Positions 1 through 9,824 of a stretch of DNA of 64,000 bases are shown here, one piece after another. Below the pieces are notes generated by a model. That model worked only from the letters and a program-made list of their open reading frames with translations, ran no database searches and had not been told where the DNA came from. The stretch spans positions 171,952-235,951 of the forward strand of contig JAMCST010000011.1 of the NCBI GenBank assembly GCA_023380935.1, given 5' to 3'. Both the position numbers and the translations under genes were made by a program. Position 1 is the stretch's first letter, and the number at the start of each line of letters is the position of its first letter. Origin of the DNA: Patescibacteria group bacterium. GTDB taxonomy: Bacteria; Patescibacteriota; Microgenomatia; UBA1406; GWC2-37-13.

Positions 1-101
1 TCGCTGCCTGTTTGATTAAATATCCACCATTTTATTTTATCGATTGTAATATATTGATTATCCATATATTTAAATTTGTTTTATTTTATTAAACATGTTC
101 C

Positions 102-1176
102 ATTCAATAATCTAACGCAACACTAATGGCATTATACGCCAAAAGATGATACGTTAGGCTATGAAAACATATACACGATTGAGTGCAATGGAACGGGAGG
201 AAATTAGTAGGATGCTTGCGCAGAGAAAGTCGTTAAGAACCATTGCTACAGTACTCCATCGCTATGCAAGTACGATTAGTCGAGAGGTTGCCGCTGGAAG
301 TTGTAACAAATATACCTACCGTGCACAGAAGGCGCATAAGAGGGCTTTGCGTAATATGAGAAAAAGAAAAGAAGGCCAGTTCTTGTTAAGAAGCAATGTC
401 CGACTGAGAGATTATGTATACGAGAAATTGAGGATAAAATGGTCACCTATTCAGATTGCAGAAACCTTAAAGAAGCAGTATCCTACGGATACTACCATGC
501 GCATAACTCATGAAACCATCTATACATACCTGTACGTTTTGCCCAGAGGAGAGTTAAAAAAAGAATTACTCGCTTGTTTGAGGCAGAACAGAAAACATAG
601 ATGTACCCAACGAAGAGGTGTATTAGCCTCAAGAAAGATAGAGGATATGCTCAGTATTGAGGAGAGACCAGCAGAAGTTGCAGAAAGGACTATTCCTGGC
701 CACTGGGAAGGAGATTTAATTGTGGGTAAGTACAATCAATCAGCCCTTGGAACATTGGTAGAACGAACCACACGGACAACACTTCTTATCCCTGTTAAAA
801 GCAAGGGGGCTGAAGATGTAACACGGGCATTTGCAAAAGAGGTGAAAAACCTCCCAAAACAAATGAAACGTACCATGACCTATGACCAGGGACGAGAGAT
901 GGCAGAGCATAAATTGTTCACCAACATTACAGGAGTGAAGGTATACTTTGCCCATCCGAGGAATCCATGGGAGAGAGGAACAAATGAAAACACCAACGGT
1001 CTTATAAGACAATACTTTCCCAAAGGAACAGACTTTACCAAAGTGTCGCGAAGAAAGGTGAAGAGAGTTCAAGACCAGTTAAATGGAAGGCCAAGAAAAG
1101 TGTTACAATTTAGAACACCATTTGAAGTTTTTGAGGAGTTAGTTACCAGTTAGTGTGTTGCGTTAGAAAGTTGAAT
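102..1176 (+). mobile_element. IS30-family insertion sequence
   Basis: An intact-looking element of about 1.07 kb holding one transposase gene. The ends are imperfect inverted repeats: the left end starts ATTCAATAATCTAACGCAAC and the reverse complement of the right end starts ATTCAACTTTCTAACGCAAC. They match over the first 6 bases and again from TCTAACGCAACAC onward. The bases just outside are CC on both sides, a possible 2-base target duplication. The element is richer in A+T than the following genes. It lies beside tRNA-Gln. Exact ends are inferred from the repeats. Confidence 0.82.
161..1153 (+). CDS. IS30-family DDE transposase
   Basis: Catalyses cut and strand transfer of the surrounding element. 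The 330-residue protein has an N-terminal helix-turn-helix (about residues 5-45, ending in a TISREV recognition-helix motif typical of IS30) and a C-terminal rve/DDE core. The catalytic triad is visible: D185 in GHWEGDLIVG, D242 in TYDQGRE and E276 in ERGTNENTNG. The gene runs almost from one inverted repeat to the other and is uninterrupted, so the element may still be active. Length is normal for the family. Its A+T-rich codon use differs from the neighbouring genes, as expected for a mobile gene. Confidence 0.95.
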   Translation: MKTYTRLSAMEREEISRMLAQRKSLRTIATVLHRYASTISREVAAGSCNKYTYRAQKAHKRALRNMRKRKEGQFLLRSNVRLRDYVYEKLRIKWSPIQIAETLKKQYPTDTTMRITHETIYTYLYVLPRGELKKELLACLRQNRKHRCTQRRGVLASRKIEDMLSIEERPAEVAERTIPGHWEGDLIVGKYNQSALGTLVERTTRTTLLIPVKSKGAEDVTRAFAKEVKNLPKQMKRTMTYDQGREMAEHKLFTNITGVKVYFAHPRNPWERGTNENTNGLIRQYFPKGTDFTKVSRRKVKRVQDQLNGRPRKVLQFRTPFEVFEELVTS

Positions 1177-1213
1177 CCAAGCATTCTGTCTTTCTTTTTT
1201 ATGTCCAATCGTG

Positions 1214-1285
1214 CTGGGGAGCAAGGATTCGAACCTTGAGTAACTTGCTCCAAAGGCAAGTGTGTTACCGTTACACCACTCCCCA
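1214..1285 (-). tRNA. tRNA-Gln (anticodon TTG)
   Basis: Folds as a full cloverleaf on the minus strand. The acceptor TGGGGAG pairs with CTCCCCA. The anticodon stem CTTGC/GCAAG encloses loop CTTTGGA with anticodon TTG, reading CAA. The T-arm loop is the standard TTCGAAT and the discriminator is G, typical for Gln. CCA is not encoded (the next bases are CA after G). A TAAAAT box lies about 21 bases upstream. Confidence 0.95.
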
Positions 1286-1306
1286 ATTTGGTGGAATCTG
1301 ATGAAT

Positions 1307-1315
1307 ATTTTATCA
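1307..1315 (-). promoter_or_regulatory. extended -10 of tRNA-Gln
   Basis: On the minus strand the bases read TGATAAAAT, an extended -10 element, 21 bases before the tRNA 5' end. This puts the predicted start about 14 bases before the mature tRNA. No strong -35 is seen. Confidence 0.5.
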
Positions 1316-1331
1316 AAAAATGAGGCCGAAG

Positions 1332-2834
1332 TTACATTTCCATCATTACCGCTTCCTGACCGCTGCGGCGTTCTTCGCCTTCTTTGATAAATAGCGCCGA
1401 GATGGCACCCGCCAGCATCACCACGGCCGCGGTGGAAAAAACCGAGCCAAAAGACAGGATGTTGGCTTTGAGCGCGGCCAGGCCGGCCACCAGCAGATTG
1501 ACCTGGGGCGAGGCGACGTTAACCACGCTGAAACGACCCAACGCCTCAAGTTGTAAGTTGTAACTGTTGGTCAAAATGGTGGCAAAAATGGCGATACCGA
1601 AGGCGCCGGCAATGTTGCGCGCCAGGGCGAGCACCGATGAGGCAATCCCCACTTCCTTGATCGGCACGGTCGAAGTGGCGGCGGTGGTCAGCGGCGACAT
1701 GCCCAATCCCAAGCCGGCGGCCATCATAAACATGCGCCAGGCGATATCCCAACCACTCCATTTGATGTCGATACCGGTGAAAAGGTAAAGCACCAGAGCG
1801 CCCCAGGCCATGCCGAATGCCACCAGGTAACGCGCCGGGATTTTGGCCGACAGTTTGCCTCCGAGCGGGGCCGCCACCATCATTCCGAGCGCCATCGGGA
1901 TAAACAACAGTCCGGTCTGGGTCACCGAATAACCCAAGTAGGTTTGGATGAAGATCGGCAGGACAAACATGCCGCCCATCAGCCCCATGAACGAGATGAA
2001 CGAGGTAATGATGGAAGCGGAAAAAGTCGGGATGCGGAAAAACTTCAGGTCAACCACCGGTTCTTTGACCCGGCTCTCCACCCGGATGAACCATAAAAAA
2101 GAGATGATGACAATCGCGTAGACGATCAAGCTGGTATGGCTGAGCCAACCCCAACCCTGACCCTGGTCAAGCACCAATACCAAGGCGCCCAGCGACAGAC
2201 CAAGCAGCAAGGCGCCGCCGATGTCGAAGTCTTTCAACCCCTTGATTTTTTTCACCGGTTCTTCGATGAACCGCAGCGCCATATAGGTCCCGAGCAGTCC
2301 GAGTGGCAGGTTGATGTAAAACACTGCGCGCCAGGAAAAAATGTCGATCAGCGGGCCGCCGATCAGCGGGCCGAACACGGCCGCCACGGCAAAGATGGCC
2401 GACCACAGGCCCATCGCCTGGGCGCGCTCGTCGTGCTCCTGAAAGGTAAAGGCAATGATCGACAGAGCGATCGGATAGTCGATCGAAACCATCACTCCCT
2501 GTAAAGTACGAAACAGCACCATTGATTGTAAATTAAACGCCAGGCCGGCAAGCATTGAGGTAAGGGTAAATCCCAAAATGCCGGTGACGTACAGCAGTTT
2601 TCTCCCCATCAAGTCACCCAGTTTGCCGAAGATCGGCACGAAGATGGCGTTAGCGATGATATAGGCGGTCGAGATCCAGCTCGCCTGGGAAACCGTAATG
2701 CCGAACTCCTTGATGATCTTCGGGGTGGCCAGGTTGACGATGGTGCCGTCGAGCCGGCCGAGAAAGCTGGCAATCATTACCGTCACCAGCACCATCCAGC
2801 GGTTGGTAGACGCGCCGGCGCGCTTGGCTGCCAT
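1332..2834 (-). CDS. DHA2-family MFS drug exporter (EmrB-like)
   Basis: A proton-driven multidrug exporter of the inner membrane. The 500-residue protein has about 14 predicted helices, as in the DHA2 (14-spanner) family. Family signatures are visible: LDGTIVNLATPKI in helix 1 (motif D1, with the conserved Asp), GKLGDLMGRK in the first cytoplasmic loop (motif A), and a glycine/proline-rich helix 5 (GPLIGGPLIDIFSWRAVFYIN, motif C region). It is the last gene of a marR-hlyD-hlyD-mfs operon. Two HlyD-type adaptors upstream suggest an EmrAB-like export complex, although a CPR cell may lack a typical outer membrane. Substrate cannot be told from sequence. Confidence 0.9.
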   Translation of the reverse strand: MAAKRAGASTNRWMVLVTVMIASFLGRLDGTIVNLATPKIIKEFGITVSQASWISTAYIIANAIFVPIFGKLGDLMGRKLLYVTGILGFTLTSMLAGLAFNLQSMVLFRTLQGVMVSIDYPIALSIIAFTFQEHDERAQAMGLWSAIFAVAAVFGPLIGGPLIDIFSWRAVFYINLPLGLLGTYMALRFIEEPVKKIKGLKDFDIGGALLLGLSLGALVLVLDQGQGWGWLSHTSLIVYAIVIISFLWFIRVESRVKEPVVDLKFFRIPTFSASIITSFISFMGLMGGMFVLPIFIQTYLGYSVTQTGLLFIPMALGMMVAAPLGGKLSAKIPARYLVAFGMAWGALVLYLFTGIDIKWSGWDIAWRMFMMAAGLGLGMSPLTTAATSTVPIKEVGIASSVLALARNIAGAFGIAIFATILTNSYNLQLEALGRFSVVNVASPQVNLLVAGLAALKANILSFGSVFSTAAVVMLAGAISALFIKEGEERRSGQEAVMMEM

Positions 2835-2837
2835 AGG

Positions 2838-3476
2838 TTAAGGAGTGTTGGTATAAACGGTCAACTTGGCCGACATGCCGTTTTTGATCTGGGGATAGGC
2901 GCGGGCGGGAAAACGCACGTAAACGACAAACTGCTGGGTTGGCCGCTCGCTGGAAATGGAAAAGGTCAGCTGGGTCTGTTTGGCCGTGGCAGCGATCTCG
3001 TCAACGTAGCCCCAGAAAATTTTGCCGGGCAACGCGTCGACGGTAAATGCGGCCACCTGACCAATCTTGATTTGGTTAAGACCCTTATTTTCGTCAATCG
3101 TGCCGCTGATGCGCATCTGAGCCGGATCGATCATCTTAACCGGCGGAGTTTGCGCGCTGACCATCGCTCCCAGTTCTCCGCTGGCCTCGACAATCAGACC
3201 GTCAGTATAGGCGCGCAGGTATTCGCTGCCGACCGTAGCCACAATGTCGCCTTTTTTTACCGGTTGACCGACGCTGACATTGACTGCGGCCAGTTTACCG
3301 ACTGTTTGAGGAGAAATTGACACAATCGGCGCCTCGACCAGCGAGTTGTCGATCTTGACCCGGCCTTCGTGGGTGGCATAAAACCAGGCGGCCGCAATTA
3401 ACAGAATCACCAGCATTATTCCACCAACGGTACGCTGCACCAGCGGTTGCTTCAGGCGGTTAAGGATATTTTTCAT
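2838..3476 (-). CDS. HlyD-family adaptor protein (short, EmrA-like)
   Basis: A membrane-anchored periplasmic-adaptor-like protein, presumed partner of the MFS exporter 3 bases downstream. It has one N-terminal helix (about residues 12-30), then a split biotinyl-lipoyl-like domain (around VEAPIVSISPQTVGKLAAVNVSVGQ and VKKGDIVA) and a beta-barrel region near VAAFTVDALPGKIFWGYVDEI. The long coiled-coil hairpin of EmrA is absent: only about 10 residues separate the two lipoyl halves. I chose the ATG at 3476 (MKNIL) because the longer frame needs a TTG start inside the upstream gene. About 212 residues, shorter than classical EmrA. Confidence 0.8.
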   Translation of the reverse strand: MKNILNRLKQPLVQRTVGGIMLVILLIAAAWFYATHEGRVKIDNSLVEAPIVSISPQTVGKLAAVNVSVGQPVKKGDIVATVGSEYLRAYTDGLIVEASGELGAMVSAQTPPVKMIDPAQMRISGTIDENKGLNQIKIGQVAAFTVDALPGKIFWGYVDEIAATAKQTQLTFSISSERPTQQFVVYVRFPARAYPQIKNGMSAKLTVYTNTP

Positions 3477-3490
3477 AGGTATAAATTTAC

Positions 3491-4600
3491 TTACAGCAGC
3501 CAATAACGGCTGGCGGCCACGGCGGCCGGATTAGTAATCAACCGATCATCGGGTGACAACCCCTTAACGACCTCGGTTTGATCACCGATCGTTACCCCGA
3601 CCTGGACTGGCTGCAGTTGGGCCTTACCGCGACGCTCCACCCAGACGGCTTGCTTATCCAGCACCAGCCAACTCGGCACCAGAATCATACTATGGTCGTA
3701 TCTATTGTCAATCGCCACCACGCCGTCCTGCTTCCATTGGGCCAGATCTTTGAGTCCGTCACACAGCACGTCGACCTGATAGGCGCCTTCGCCGTTGGCC
3801 AGGGTGATTTTTTCCGGATAGATGCGCTCAACCACGCCGGCCAGTTTTTTTCCGCTGCCTGACAACTGCACGGTTGCCCGGCTGCCGAGCGAGACAAAGT
3901 TGATATCGGTTTCCGAGACCATCGCCCGGAACACCAAGGCATCCGGATCAATCACCACGAACGAGTTTTGCGGCGAGACCATCACCGAGGGCGTAGTCAC
4001 ATCCAGATGGGTAACCACTCCGGTAAACGGTGCGCTTAAACTGGATAGTGTCAGGGCGTAATTGGCCAGTTCCACTTGGATCACGGCATTGTCCAGACCG
4101 GCCTGGCTCTGGTCAGCCAGCCGCTTGATCATGTCGTTGACGGCGTTGGTCTTGTCGTTGCCACCAATACCCGCCAGATTGAAGTAGTTGTACGGATATG
4201 GATTGGCCTGTTGGGCATCAAGATAGTTATTCTTGCTGTTGTCCTGGAACTGGTCGAAATTGTCACGCACCACGCGAAAGTTGTTCAATGCCGCAGTCAA
4301 CTGTTTCTGCAGTGTGTAGGTATCGAGACTGGCGATGGTCTGACCCGCGCGCACCCGGTCACCCTCCTTAACCGGCAGGTAAACCAGCTTGCCGCCCACG
4401 GCAAAGTGGAGATTGACCTCGCTGGAAGAGCGCACCGTTCCGCTGGCCAGTACCCGGGCGTCAAGCGCGCGCACGCGCGGCGCCACGGTTTGCAGTGACT
4501 GCCTCCGGTTTGGATACAACTGCCGACCGACCACGGCCATTACCAACAATGACAATCCGGTGACGGCAACGACGATCATTCTCGATTTAGGCTTTTTCAT
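3491..4600 (-). CDS. HlyD/MacA-like efflux adaptor
   Basis: A second adaptor in the efflux operon. It has an N-terminal membrane helix (about residues 9-25), a first lipoyl half (SEVNLHFAVGGKLVYLPVKEGDRV), a predicted helical hairpin with an inserted Asn/Tyr-rich stretch (around DAQQANPYPYNYF), a second lipoyl half (LSAPFTGVVTHLDV) and beta-barrel and membrane-proximal domains to the end. Start taken at ATG 4600 (MKKPKSR), which overlaps the marR stop by 14 bases; the longer frame adds 23 Cys-rich residues that look like out-of-frame marR sequence. Two distinct adaptors in one operon is unusual: they may form a mixed complex. Confidence 0.82.
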   Translation of the reverse strand: MKKPKSRMIVVAVTGLSLLVMAVVGRQLYPNRRQSLQTVAPRVRALDARVLASGTVRSSSEVNLHFAVGGKLVYLPVKEGDRVRAGQTIASLDTYTLQKQLTAALNNFRVVRDNFDQFQDNSKNNYLDAQQANPYPYNYFNLAGIGGNDKTNAVNDMIKRLADQSQAGLDNAVIQVELANYALTLSSLSAPFTGVVTHLDVTTPSVMVSPQNSFVVIDPDALVFRAMVSETDINFVSLGSRATVQLSGSGKKLAGVVERIYPEKITLANGEGAYQVDVLCDGLKDLAQWKQDGVVAIDNRYDHSMILVPSWLVLDKQAVWVERRGKAQLQPVQVGVTIGDQTEVVKGLSPDDRLITNPAAVAASRYWLL

Positions 4601-5036
4601 GTTGGATTTCCAGTTGGTGCAATAAATTAACGATGACCTTGAACAGCAACTGTTTTTCTCTGATGCCAATCAGCGCCAGCAAGCGGTTAGTACGTTTGTT
4701 CTTGTCACGCAACCCTTCGCTGACCAGTTTTTTGCCTTTGGCGCTGAGCGACACTAGGATGGCGCGCCGGTCACGGGTCTGACGCACGCGCTTGATTAGG
4801 TGCAGACGTGCCAGATGATTAAGATGCACCGAGGCCGTGGACTTGTTGACGTGAAAATACTCGGCCAGCGCCTGGGGAAACGCCTGTTTTACCCGGTGCA
4901 GGTAAATGAGAATTTCCAACTGAAGCAGAGACAACCGGGCAACGCGCGAACTCAAACTCATCTCCTGGCGGACAATCCGGCTGATGCGGAAGATAGCGTC
5001 GAGCAATTGACGATTGAGTTGGTTTTCCTTTTCCAT
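4587..5036 (-). CDS. MarR-family transcriptional regulator
   Basis: A 149-residue winged-helix repressor-type protein, first gene of the efflux operon it probably controls. The core is visible: helix region LSLLQLEILIYLHRV, recognition region LAEYFHVNKSTASVHLNHLARLHLI, and the wing RVRQTRDRRAILVSLSAKGKKLV with the conserved D-R-R. Family members bind DNA as dimers and release it on ligand binding. Upstream, a GAATA-N6-TATTC palindrome covers the predicted -10 box, fitting autorepression. The gene is divergent from era. Confidence 0.9.
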   Translation of the reverse strand: MEKENQLNRQLLDAIFRISRIVRQEMSLSSRVARLSLLQLEILIYLHRVKQAFPQALAEYFHVNKSTASVHLNHLARLHLIKRVRQTRDRRAILVSLSAKGKKLVSEGLRDKNKRTNRLLALIGIREKQLLFKVIVNLLHQLEIQHEKA

Positions 5037-5050
5037 ATTGGCTTAAAAAA

Positions 5051-5091
5051 GAATAGTTTGATATTCTAACAGATGTCTGCCTAAATTGCAA
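5051..5091 (-). promoter_or_regulatory. marR operon promoter with overlapping palindromic operator
   Basis: On the minus strand TTGCAA (5086-5091) and TAGAAT (5063-5068) are spaced by exactly 17 bases. The inverted repeat GAATA-N6-TATTC (5051-5066) overlaps the -10 box. Position and symmetry fit a MarR dimer site; binding by this MarR is inferred. Confidence 0.6.
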
Positions 5092-5100
5092 CTAGCGTTG

Positions 5101-5109
5101 TGATACAAT
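5101..5109 (+). promoter_or_regulatory. era extended -10 box
   Basis: TGATACAAT is an extended -10 element. Its TACAAT ends one base before an ATG at 5110 and 6 bases before a second in-frame ATG at 5116, so transcription should begin at or near 5116. This supports the second ATG and a leaderless mRNA. Confidence 0.5.
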
Positions 5110-5115
5110 ATGGCG

Positions 5116-6000
5116 ATGAATCAGTCTAAAAGAAAATTCGGCCGGGTGCTGCTGGTCGGGAGACCGAACGTGGGCAAATCCACTTTCGTCAATAATCTGA
5201 TCGGCCAGAAAGTGGCCATCACCTCGCCCAAGGCCCAAACCACCCGGTTTCCCATCCATGCCCTTTACCATGACGAACGGGGCAGGATTATTTTTGTCGA
5301 CACGCCGGGAATCTTCAATAAAGCCGAAGACGCCCTGGCCAAAATTATCAACCACAAAACCATGCAGGCAATCAAAGAAGCGGTTGACGTAGTTGTTTAT
5401 ATGGTCGACCAGTCGCGCCGGCGCGATTTTGAAGAGGGCCGCGTCCTGGGAATCGTGCGCAAAATCGATCGACCCAAGATTCTCGTAATCAACAAAATCG
5501 ATCAGGGCGAACGCTATCTGGCCCAGTATAAATTCCTCGAAGACGAATTCAAGGATGTCTTTGTCGTTTCCGCGCTTAAACACCAGCATACCAAACCCCT
5601 GATGGACAAGATTTTTTCGCTATTGCCGGAAGAAAAGGCCGGCGACGCCCAACAAGAAAATCTGACCGTTCCCTACCCGTTGCTTAATCTTGACAGCAAG
5701 ACTTTTATTGCCGAACTGATCCGGGAAAAAGTGCTTCTGATGACGGGGGAGGAAATCCCCTACCGCACCACCGTGGTCGTTGAGGAGATCAAGGAACGCA
5801 ACGATAAGCTTACCTATATCAAGGCGAAGATTTTAACCACGGAAGACCGTTATAAACGGATGCTGGTCGGCAGCGGCGGCCGCAAAATCAAGGAAATCGG
5901 CGCTTACGCGCGCAAGGAAATCGCGCTGGCCACCAGCAAGAAAATCTACCTTGACCTGAAAGTGGAAACCGACCCGCATTGGCAGGAAACATACTATTAA
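5116..6000 (+). CDS. era: GTPase Era
   Basis: An essential GTPase that binds 16S rRNA during small-subunit assembly. G motifs are visible: G1 GRPNVGKS near the N terminus, G3 DTPG, G4 NKID and G5 SALK. The C-terminal KH domain carries GSGGRKIKEIGAYARKE, which binds the 3' end of 16S rRNA. Length (294-296 residues) is normal. ATG 5110 and ATG 5116 are both in frame; I prefer 5116 because the -10 box ends at 5109. It is divergent from marR and convergent with the four-helix-bundle gene. Confidence 0.95.
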   Translation: MNQSKRKFGRVLLVGRPNVGKSTFVNNLIGQKVAITSPKAQTTRFPIHALYHDERGRIIFVDTPGIFNKAEDALAKIINHKTMQAIKEAVDVVVYMVDQSRRRDFEEGRVLGIVRKIDRPKILVINKIDQGERYLAQYKFLEDEFKDVFVVSALKHQHTKPLMDKIFSLLPEEKAGDAQQENLTVPYPLLNLDSKTFIAELIREKVLLMTGEEIPYRTTVVVEEIKERNDKLTYIKAKILTTEDRYKRMLVGSGGRKIKEIGAYARKEIALATSKKIYLDLKVETDPHWQETYY

Positions 6001-6007
6001 AATTTAT

Positions 6008-6039
6008 GGGTTTAGAAGGTTTAGAGGGTTAAAAAGTTA
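6008..6039. repeat. degenerate TTTAGAGGG-type repeat, left copy
   Basis: Contains TTTAGAAGG followed by TTTAGAGGG and a related TTAAAAAG unit. The same units occur in inverted orientation on the far side of the four-helix-bundle gene (6425-6490), so the gene is bracketed by low-complexity inverted repeats. Confidence 0.6.
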
Positions 6040-6417
6040 TTTATTTTGATCTCTTTTGGTCTTTCGCAAATAGTTGAGGAGTTTCCCGATTTGACAAGAC
6101 AAGTTATAAAACCGTTGGTTTAGGTCGGCGTATTTTTCTTTATCTAGGTATTTTATTTCCGCGGCTATATATAGTTGGGTTCTCACCTCGCCGGTGGAAG
6201 CTTTAGCGATCCGTAAGAACTGGATAAACTCGTTATTATTGTTTCTTTCAAATCCTTCGGCGATATTGGAACTAATCGAGACGACTGCCCGCCTGATCTG
6301 ATCTCGCAAAGCATAGTCTCTGGCAAACAAATTAAACGAAGTGGCTCGGTAAATTTCCTTGGCCAGTTCAACACTGGCTTTCCATATTTTTAACTCTTCA
6401 TACTTCCCTATTTTCAT
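6037..6417 (-). CDS. four-helix bundle protein (23S rRNA intervening-sequence type)
   Basis: About 126 residues matching the TIGR02436 / S23 pattern: MKIGKYEELKIWKAS at the start, then an amphipathic helix with LRDQIRRAVVSISSNIAEGFERNN, then EFIQFLRIAKASTGEVRTQL. The family folds as an up-down helix bundle, first seen inside 23S rRNA intervening sequences and related to Avd of diversity-generating retroelements; its function is not known. Here it is a free-standing gene with no rRNA or reverse transcriptase nearby. ATG 6417 is chosen over an upstream GTG. Flanking inverted low-complexity repeats suggest it moved as a cassette. Confidence 0.88.
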   Translation of the reverse strand: MKIGKYEELKIWKASVELAKEIYRATSFNLFARDYALRDQIRRAVVSISSNIAEGFERNNNNEFIQFLRIAKASTGEVRTQLYIAAEIKYLDKEKYADLNQRFYNLSCQIGKLLNYLRKTKRDQNK

Positions 6418-6424
6418 AATCACT

Positions 6425-6490
6425 CTTTAACTCCCCCCACTCTTAAACTCTCCAACTTTCTAAACCCTCTAAACTCGCTAACTTTCTAAC
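6425..6490. repeat. degenerate TTTAGAGGG-type repeat, right copy
   Basis: Read on the minus strand it contains TTTAGAGGG then TTTAGAAAG, plus further AGTTNGNGAGTTTA-like units. It is the inverted counterpart of 6008-6039. Nothing else is seen between here and the gltX end at 6554. Confidence 0.55.
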
Positions 6491-6553
6491 ATATAGTTTG
6501 TTTCCTTATTTAAGTCAACCGTCTATACTCGACAAAACCGCACCGATAAGTGG

Positions 6554-7945
<1,392 letters not shown>

Positions 7946-7951
7946 GAAAAT

Positions 7952-7960
7952 ATTATATCA
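7952..7960 (-). promoter_or_regulatory. gltX extended -10 box
   Basis: Minus-strand TGATATAAT, with TATAAT at 7952-7957 ending 6 bases before the gltX ATG. Predicted leaderless transcript. Confidence 0.6.
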
Positions 7961-8004
7961 CCAACCCGAAAAACCAACCTGCCAGGTTGACCGTTATGGT
8001 TAAA

Positions 8005-9804
8005 TTAGTTATATGCCTTTGCCTGCAGGCTAAACATCTGCGCATATTCGCCGTTTGCCTTCATTAAAGCCTGATGGTTCCCCCGCTCGATCATTTTTCC
8101 CTGTTTTAAAACAACAATCTCGTCAGCGTGGCGAACGGTGGAAAAGCGATGAGAAACCATAATAACGGTTTTATTTTTGATCAAAGTCATTACCTTATTG
8201 AAGATCTCATTTTCGGTTTTGGCGTCAACGGCCGCGGTCGGTTCGTCCAAAATCATGATTGGACTGTTGCGCATAAAAGCCTTGGCGAGGGCAATCCTCT
8301 GCCACTGGCCGATCGAGAGCTGCTCTCCGTTGGTAAACGCCGTCCCCAACTGTTGACGGTATCGGTCGGGCAGAGTGTTGATAAACTCATCGGCGCCGGC
8401 CATTAAAGCGGCGTGTCTTACTGTTCGTTGATTCGCCAACTGGTCGATTCTTCCCATCGCAATATTCTCCATGACGGTTAAGTCATAACCCACGTAATCC
8501 TGGAACAACACCGCCAACCGCGACCGCAGCTGCACTAGCGGAACCTTTCTGATATCCACTCCATTAACCGTTATTGAACCTTTTTGGACGTCGTAAAATC
8601 GGCACAGCAACTTAATCAGGGTAGTTTTTCCCGATCCGTTTTCCCCGACCAAGGCGATTTTCTGGTTGGGAGCAATCCGCAAAGAGAAATTGGAAAATAA
8701 CCTACGCTTGCTATTGGGATAACTAAAACTAATGTTTTTAAACTCGATCTCACCATCGTCATTTGCCATTTTCGCTCCCGACCCGTTTTTAACCTTGGCA
8801 TCTATCTGCAAAAACCGCCGGATTTCTTTAATGTACAAATTGACCTCATAGCCGTAGTTAATATTTTTAACCAGATTGGATAGCGCCGCGGAAAAGGCAG
8901 CCAAGTTACTTAGATAGAAGGTTAACAAACCGGGGCTGATCTCCTTTCTAACCAACATTAACAGAAGATTGACCGTAATGTACAACCCCGGCAAGTTAGA
9001 AAGAAAAATCCCCCCGAAGCCGTAAATTACTCTTTTTCGTTCAATCTTTTTTTGACGCGCGTGGAAATGTCCCATTAAGGCGTTAATTTTTCCAATAAAA
9101 TATCCGCCCACGTTATACAGAGCAAATTCCTTGACGTAAGCCAGATTTTCAAACAGACTGGAAAAGTACTGGAATTTTCTCCTGGTGGTCGAATCCGCCT
9201 CCCAAATATTCCAGGCCGACTGGCCGAGCTTAATAAGAATGATCAGGGAAGGGATCTGAAACATAAAAAGCAGCGATAACCAGAGATAGTTCAAGCGGGC
9301 AATGATGGTGCTTTGGATAACGATCTGTAATAAGTTATACAGGCTCCAAAAAGCAATATTGAGCATCTCGGTTGGGCGCCAGGTATACGTATCCAGCGCC
9401 TTTTGCTTCAGATCCAGAAAATCACTGTTTTCAAAAAACTCGAGATCCAGCCTGTTTAGTTGCATCACTATTTTTTCGGCAAAATAGGCCTCCAGATCAA
9501 AACGCATAATCTTGAACATCCCCTCAAGAAAGGTGTCGAGAAAATACCACCCCACGTCAAAACTGATTTTCAGGGCAATCAGATAGATTATCGGTTTAAC
9601 GCTTGCATAGTCACTTGACCGCAACGCCAGAGCCGAGTCGATGATTTGTTTCAGAAACCAGTAGGAAACGATGGGGAAAACGGCATAAAGGATGGTTGTA
9701 ACTATTCGAATAATGAATTTGGGCCGATTAATCGCGTAGCTAATCCGTAGAATCCAGACAAGATTTCGGACTAATTGGAATAATTTGATCAATCGTTGTT
9801 TCAT
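8005..9804 (-). CDS. ABC exporter, fused permease and ATPase
   Basis: A 599-residue half-transporter of the MsbA/LmrA layout. The N-terminal part (about 1-330) has six predicted helices; the C-terminal nucleotide-binding domain has Walker A GENGSGKTT, Q-loop LFQDYVGYD, a slightly altered signature LSIGQWQ in place of LSGGQ, Walker B IMILDEPTAAVD and H-loop VSHR. It would act as a homodimer. It follows the UvrA-like gene by 20 bases on the same strand, and a MerR-type sensor is divergent from that gene, so a drug-export role is likely. Substrate unknown. Confidence 0.9.
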   Translation of the reverse strand: MKQRLIKLFQLVRNLVWILRISYAINRPKFIIRIVTTILYAVFPIVSYWFLKQIIDSALALRSSDYASVKPIIYLIALKISFDVGWYFLDTFLEGMFKIMRFDLEAYFAEKIVMQLNRLDLEFFENSDFLDLKQKALDTYTWRPTEMLNIAFWSLYNLLQIVIQSTIIARLNYLWLSLLFMFQIPSLIILIKLGQSAWNIWEADSTTRRKFQYFSSLFENLAYVKEFALYNVGGYFIGKINALMGHFHARQKKIERKRVIYGFGGIFLSNLPGLYITVNLLLMLVRKEISPGLLTFYLSNLAAFSAALSNLVKNINYGYEVNLYIKEIRRFLQIDAKVKNGSGAKMANDDGEIEFKNISFSYPNSKRRLFSNFSLRIAPNQKIALVGENGSGKTTLIKLLCRFYDVQKGSITVNGVDIRKVPLVQLRSRLAVLFQDYVGYDLTVMENIAMGRIDQLANQRTVRHAALMAGADEFINTLPDRYRQQLGTAFTNGEQLSIGQWQRIALAKAFMRNSPIMILDEPTAAVDAKTENEIFNKVMTLIKNKTVIMVSHRFSTVRHADEIVVLKQGKMIERGNHQALMKANGEYAQMFSLQAKAYN

Positions 9805-9824
9805 AACTGTGACTCGTCAATCCA

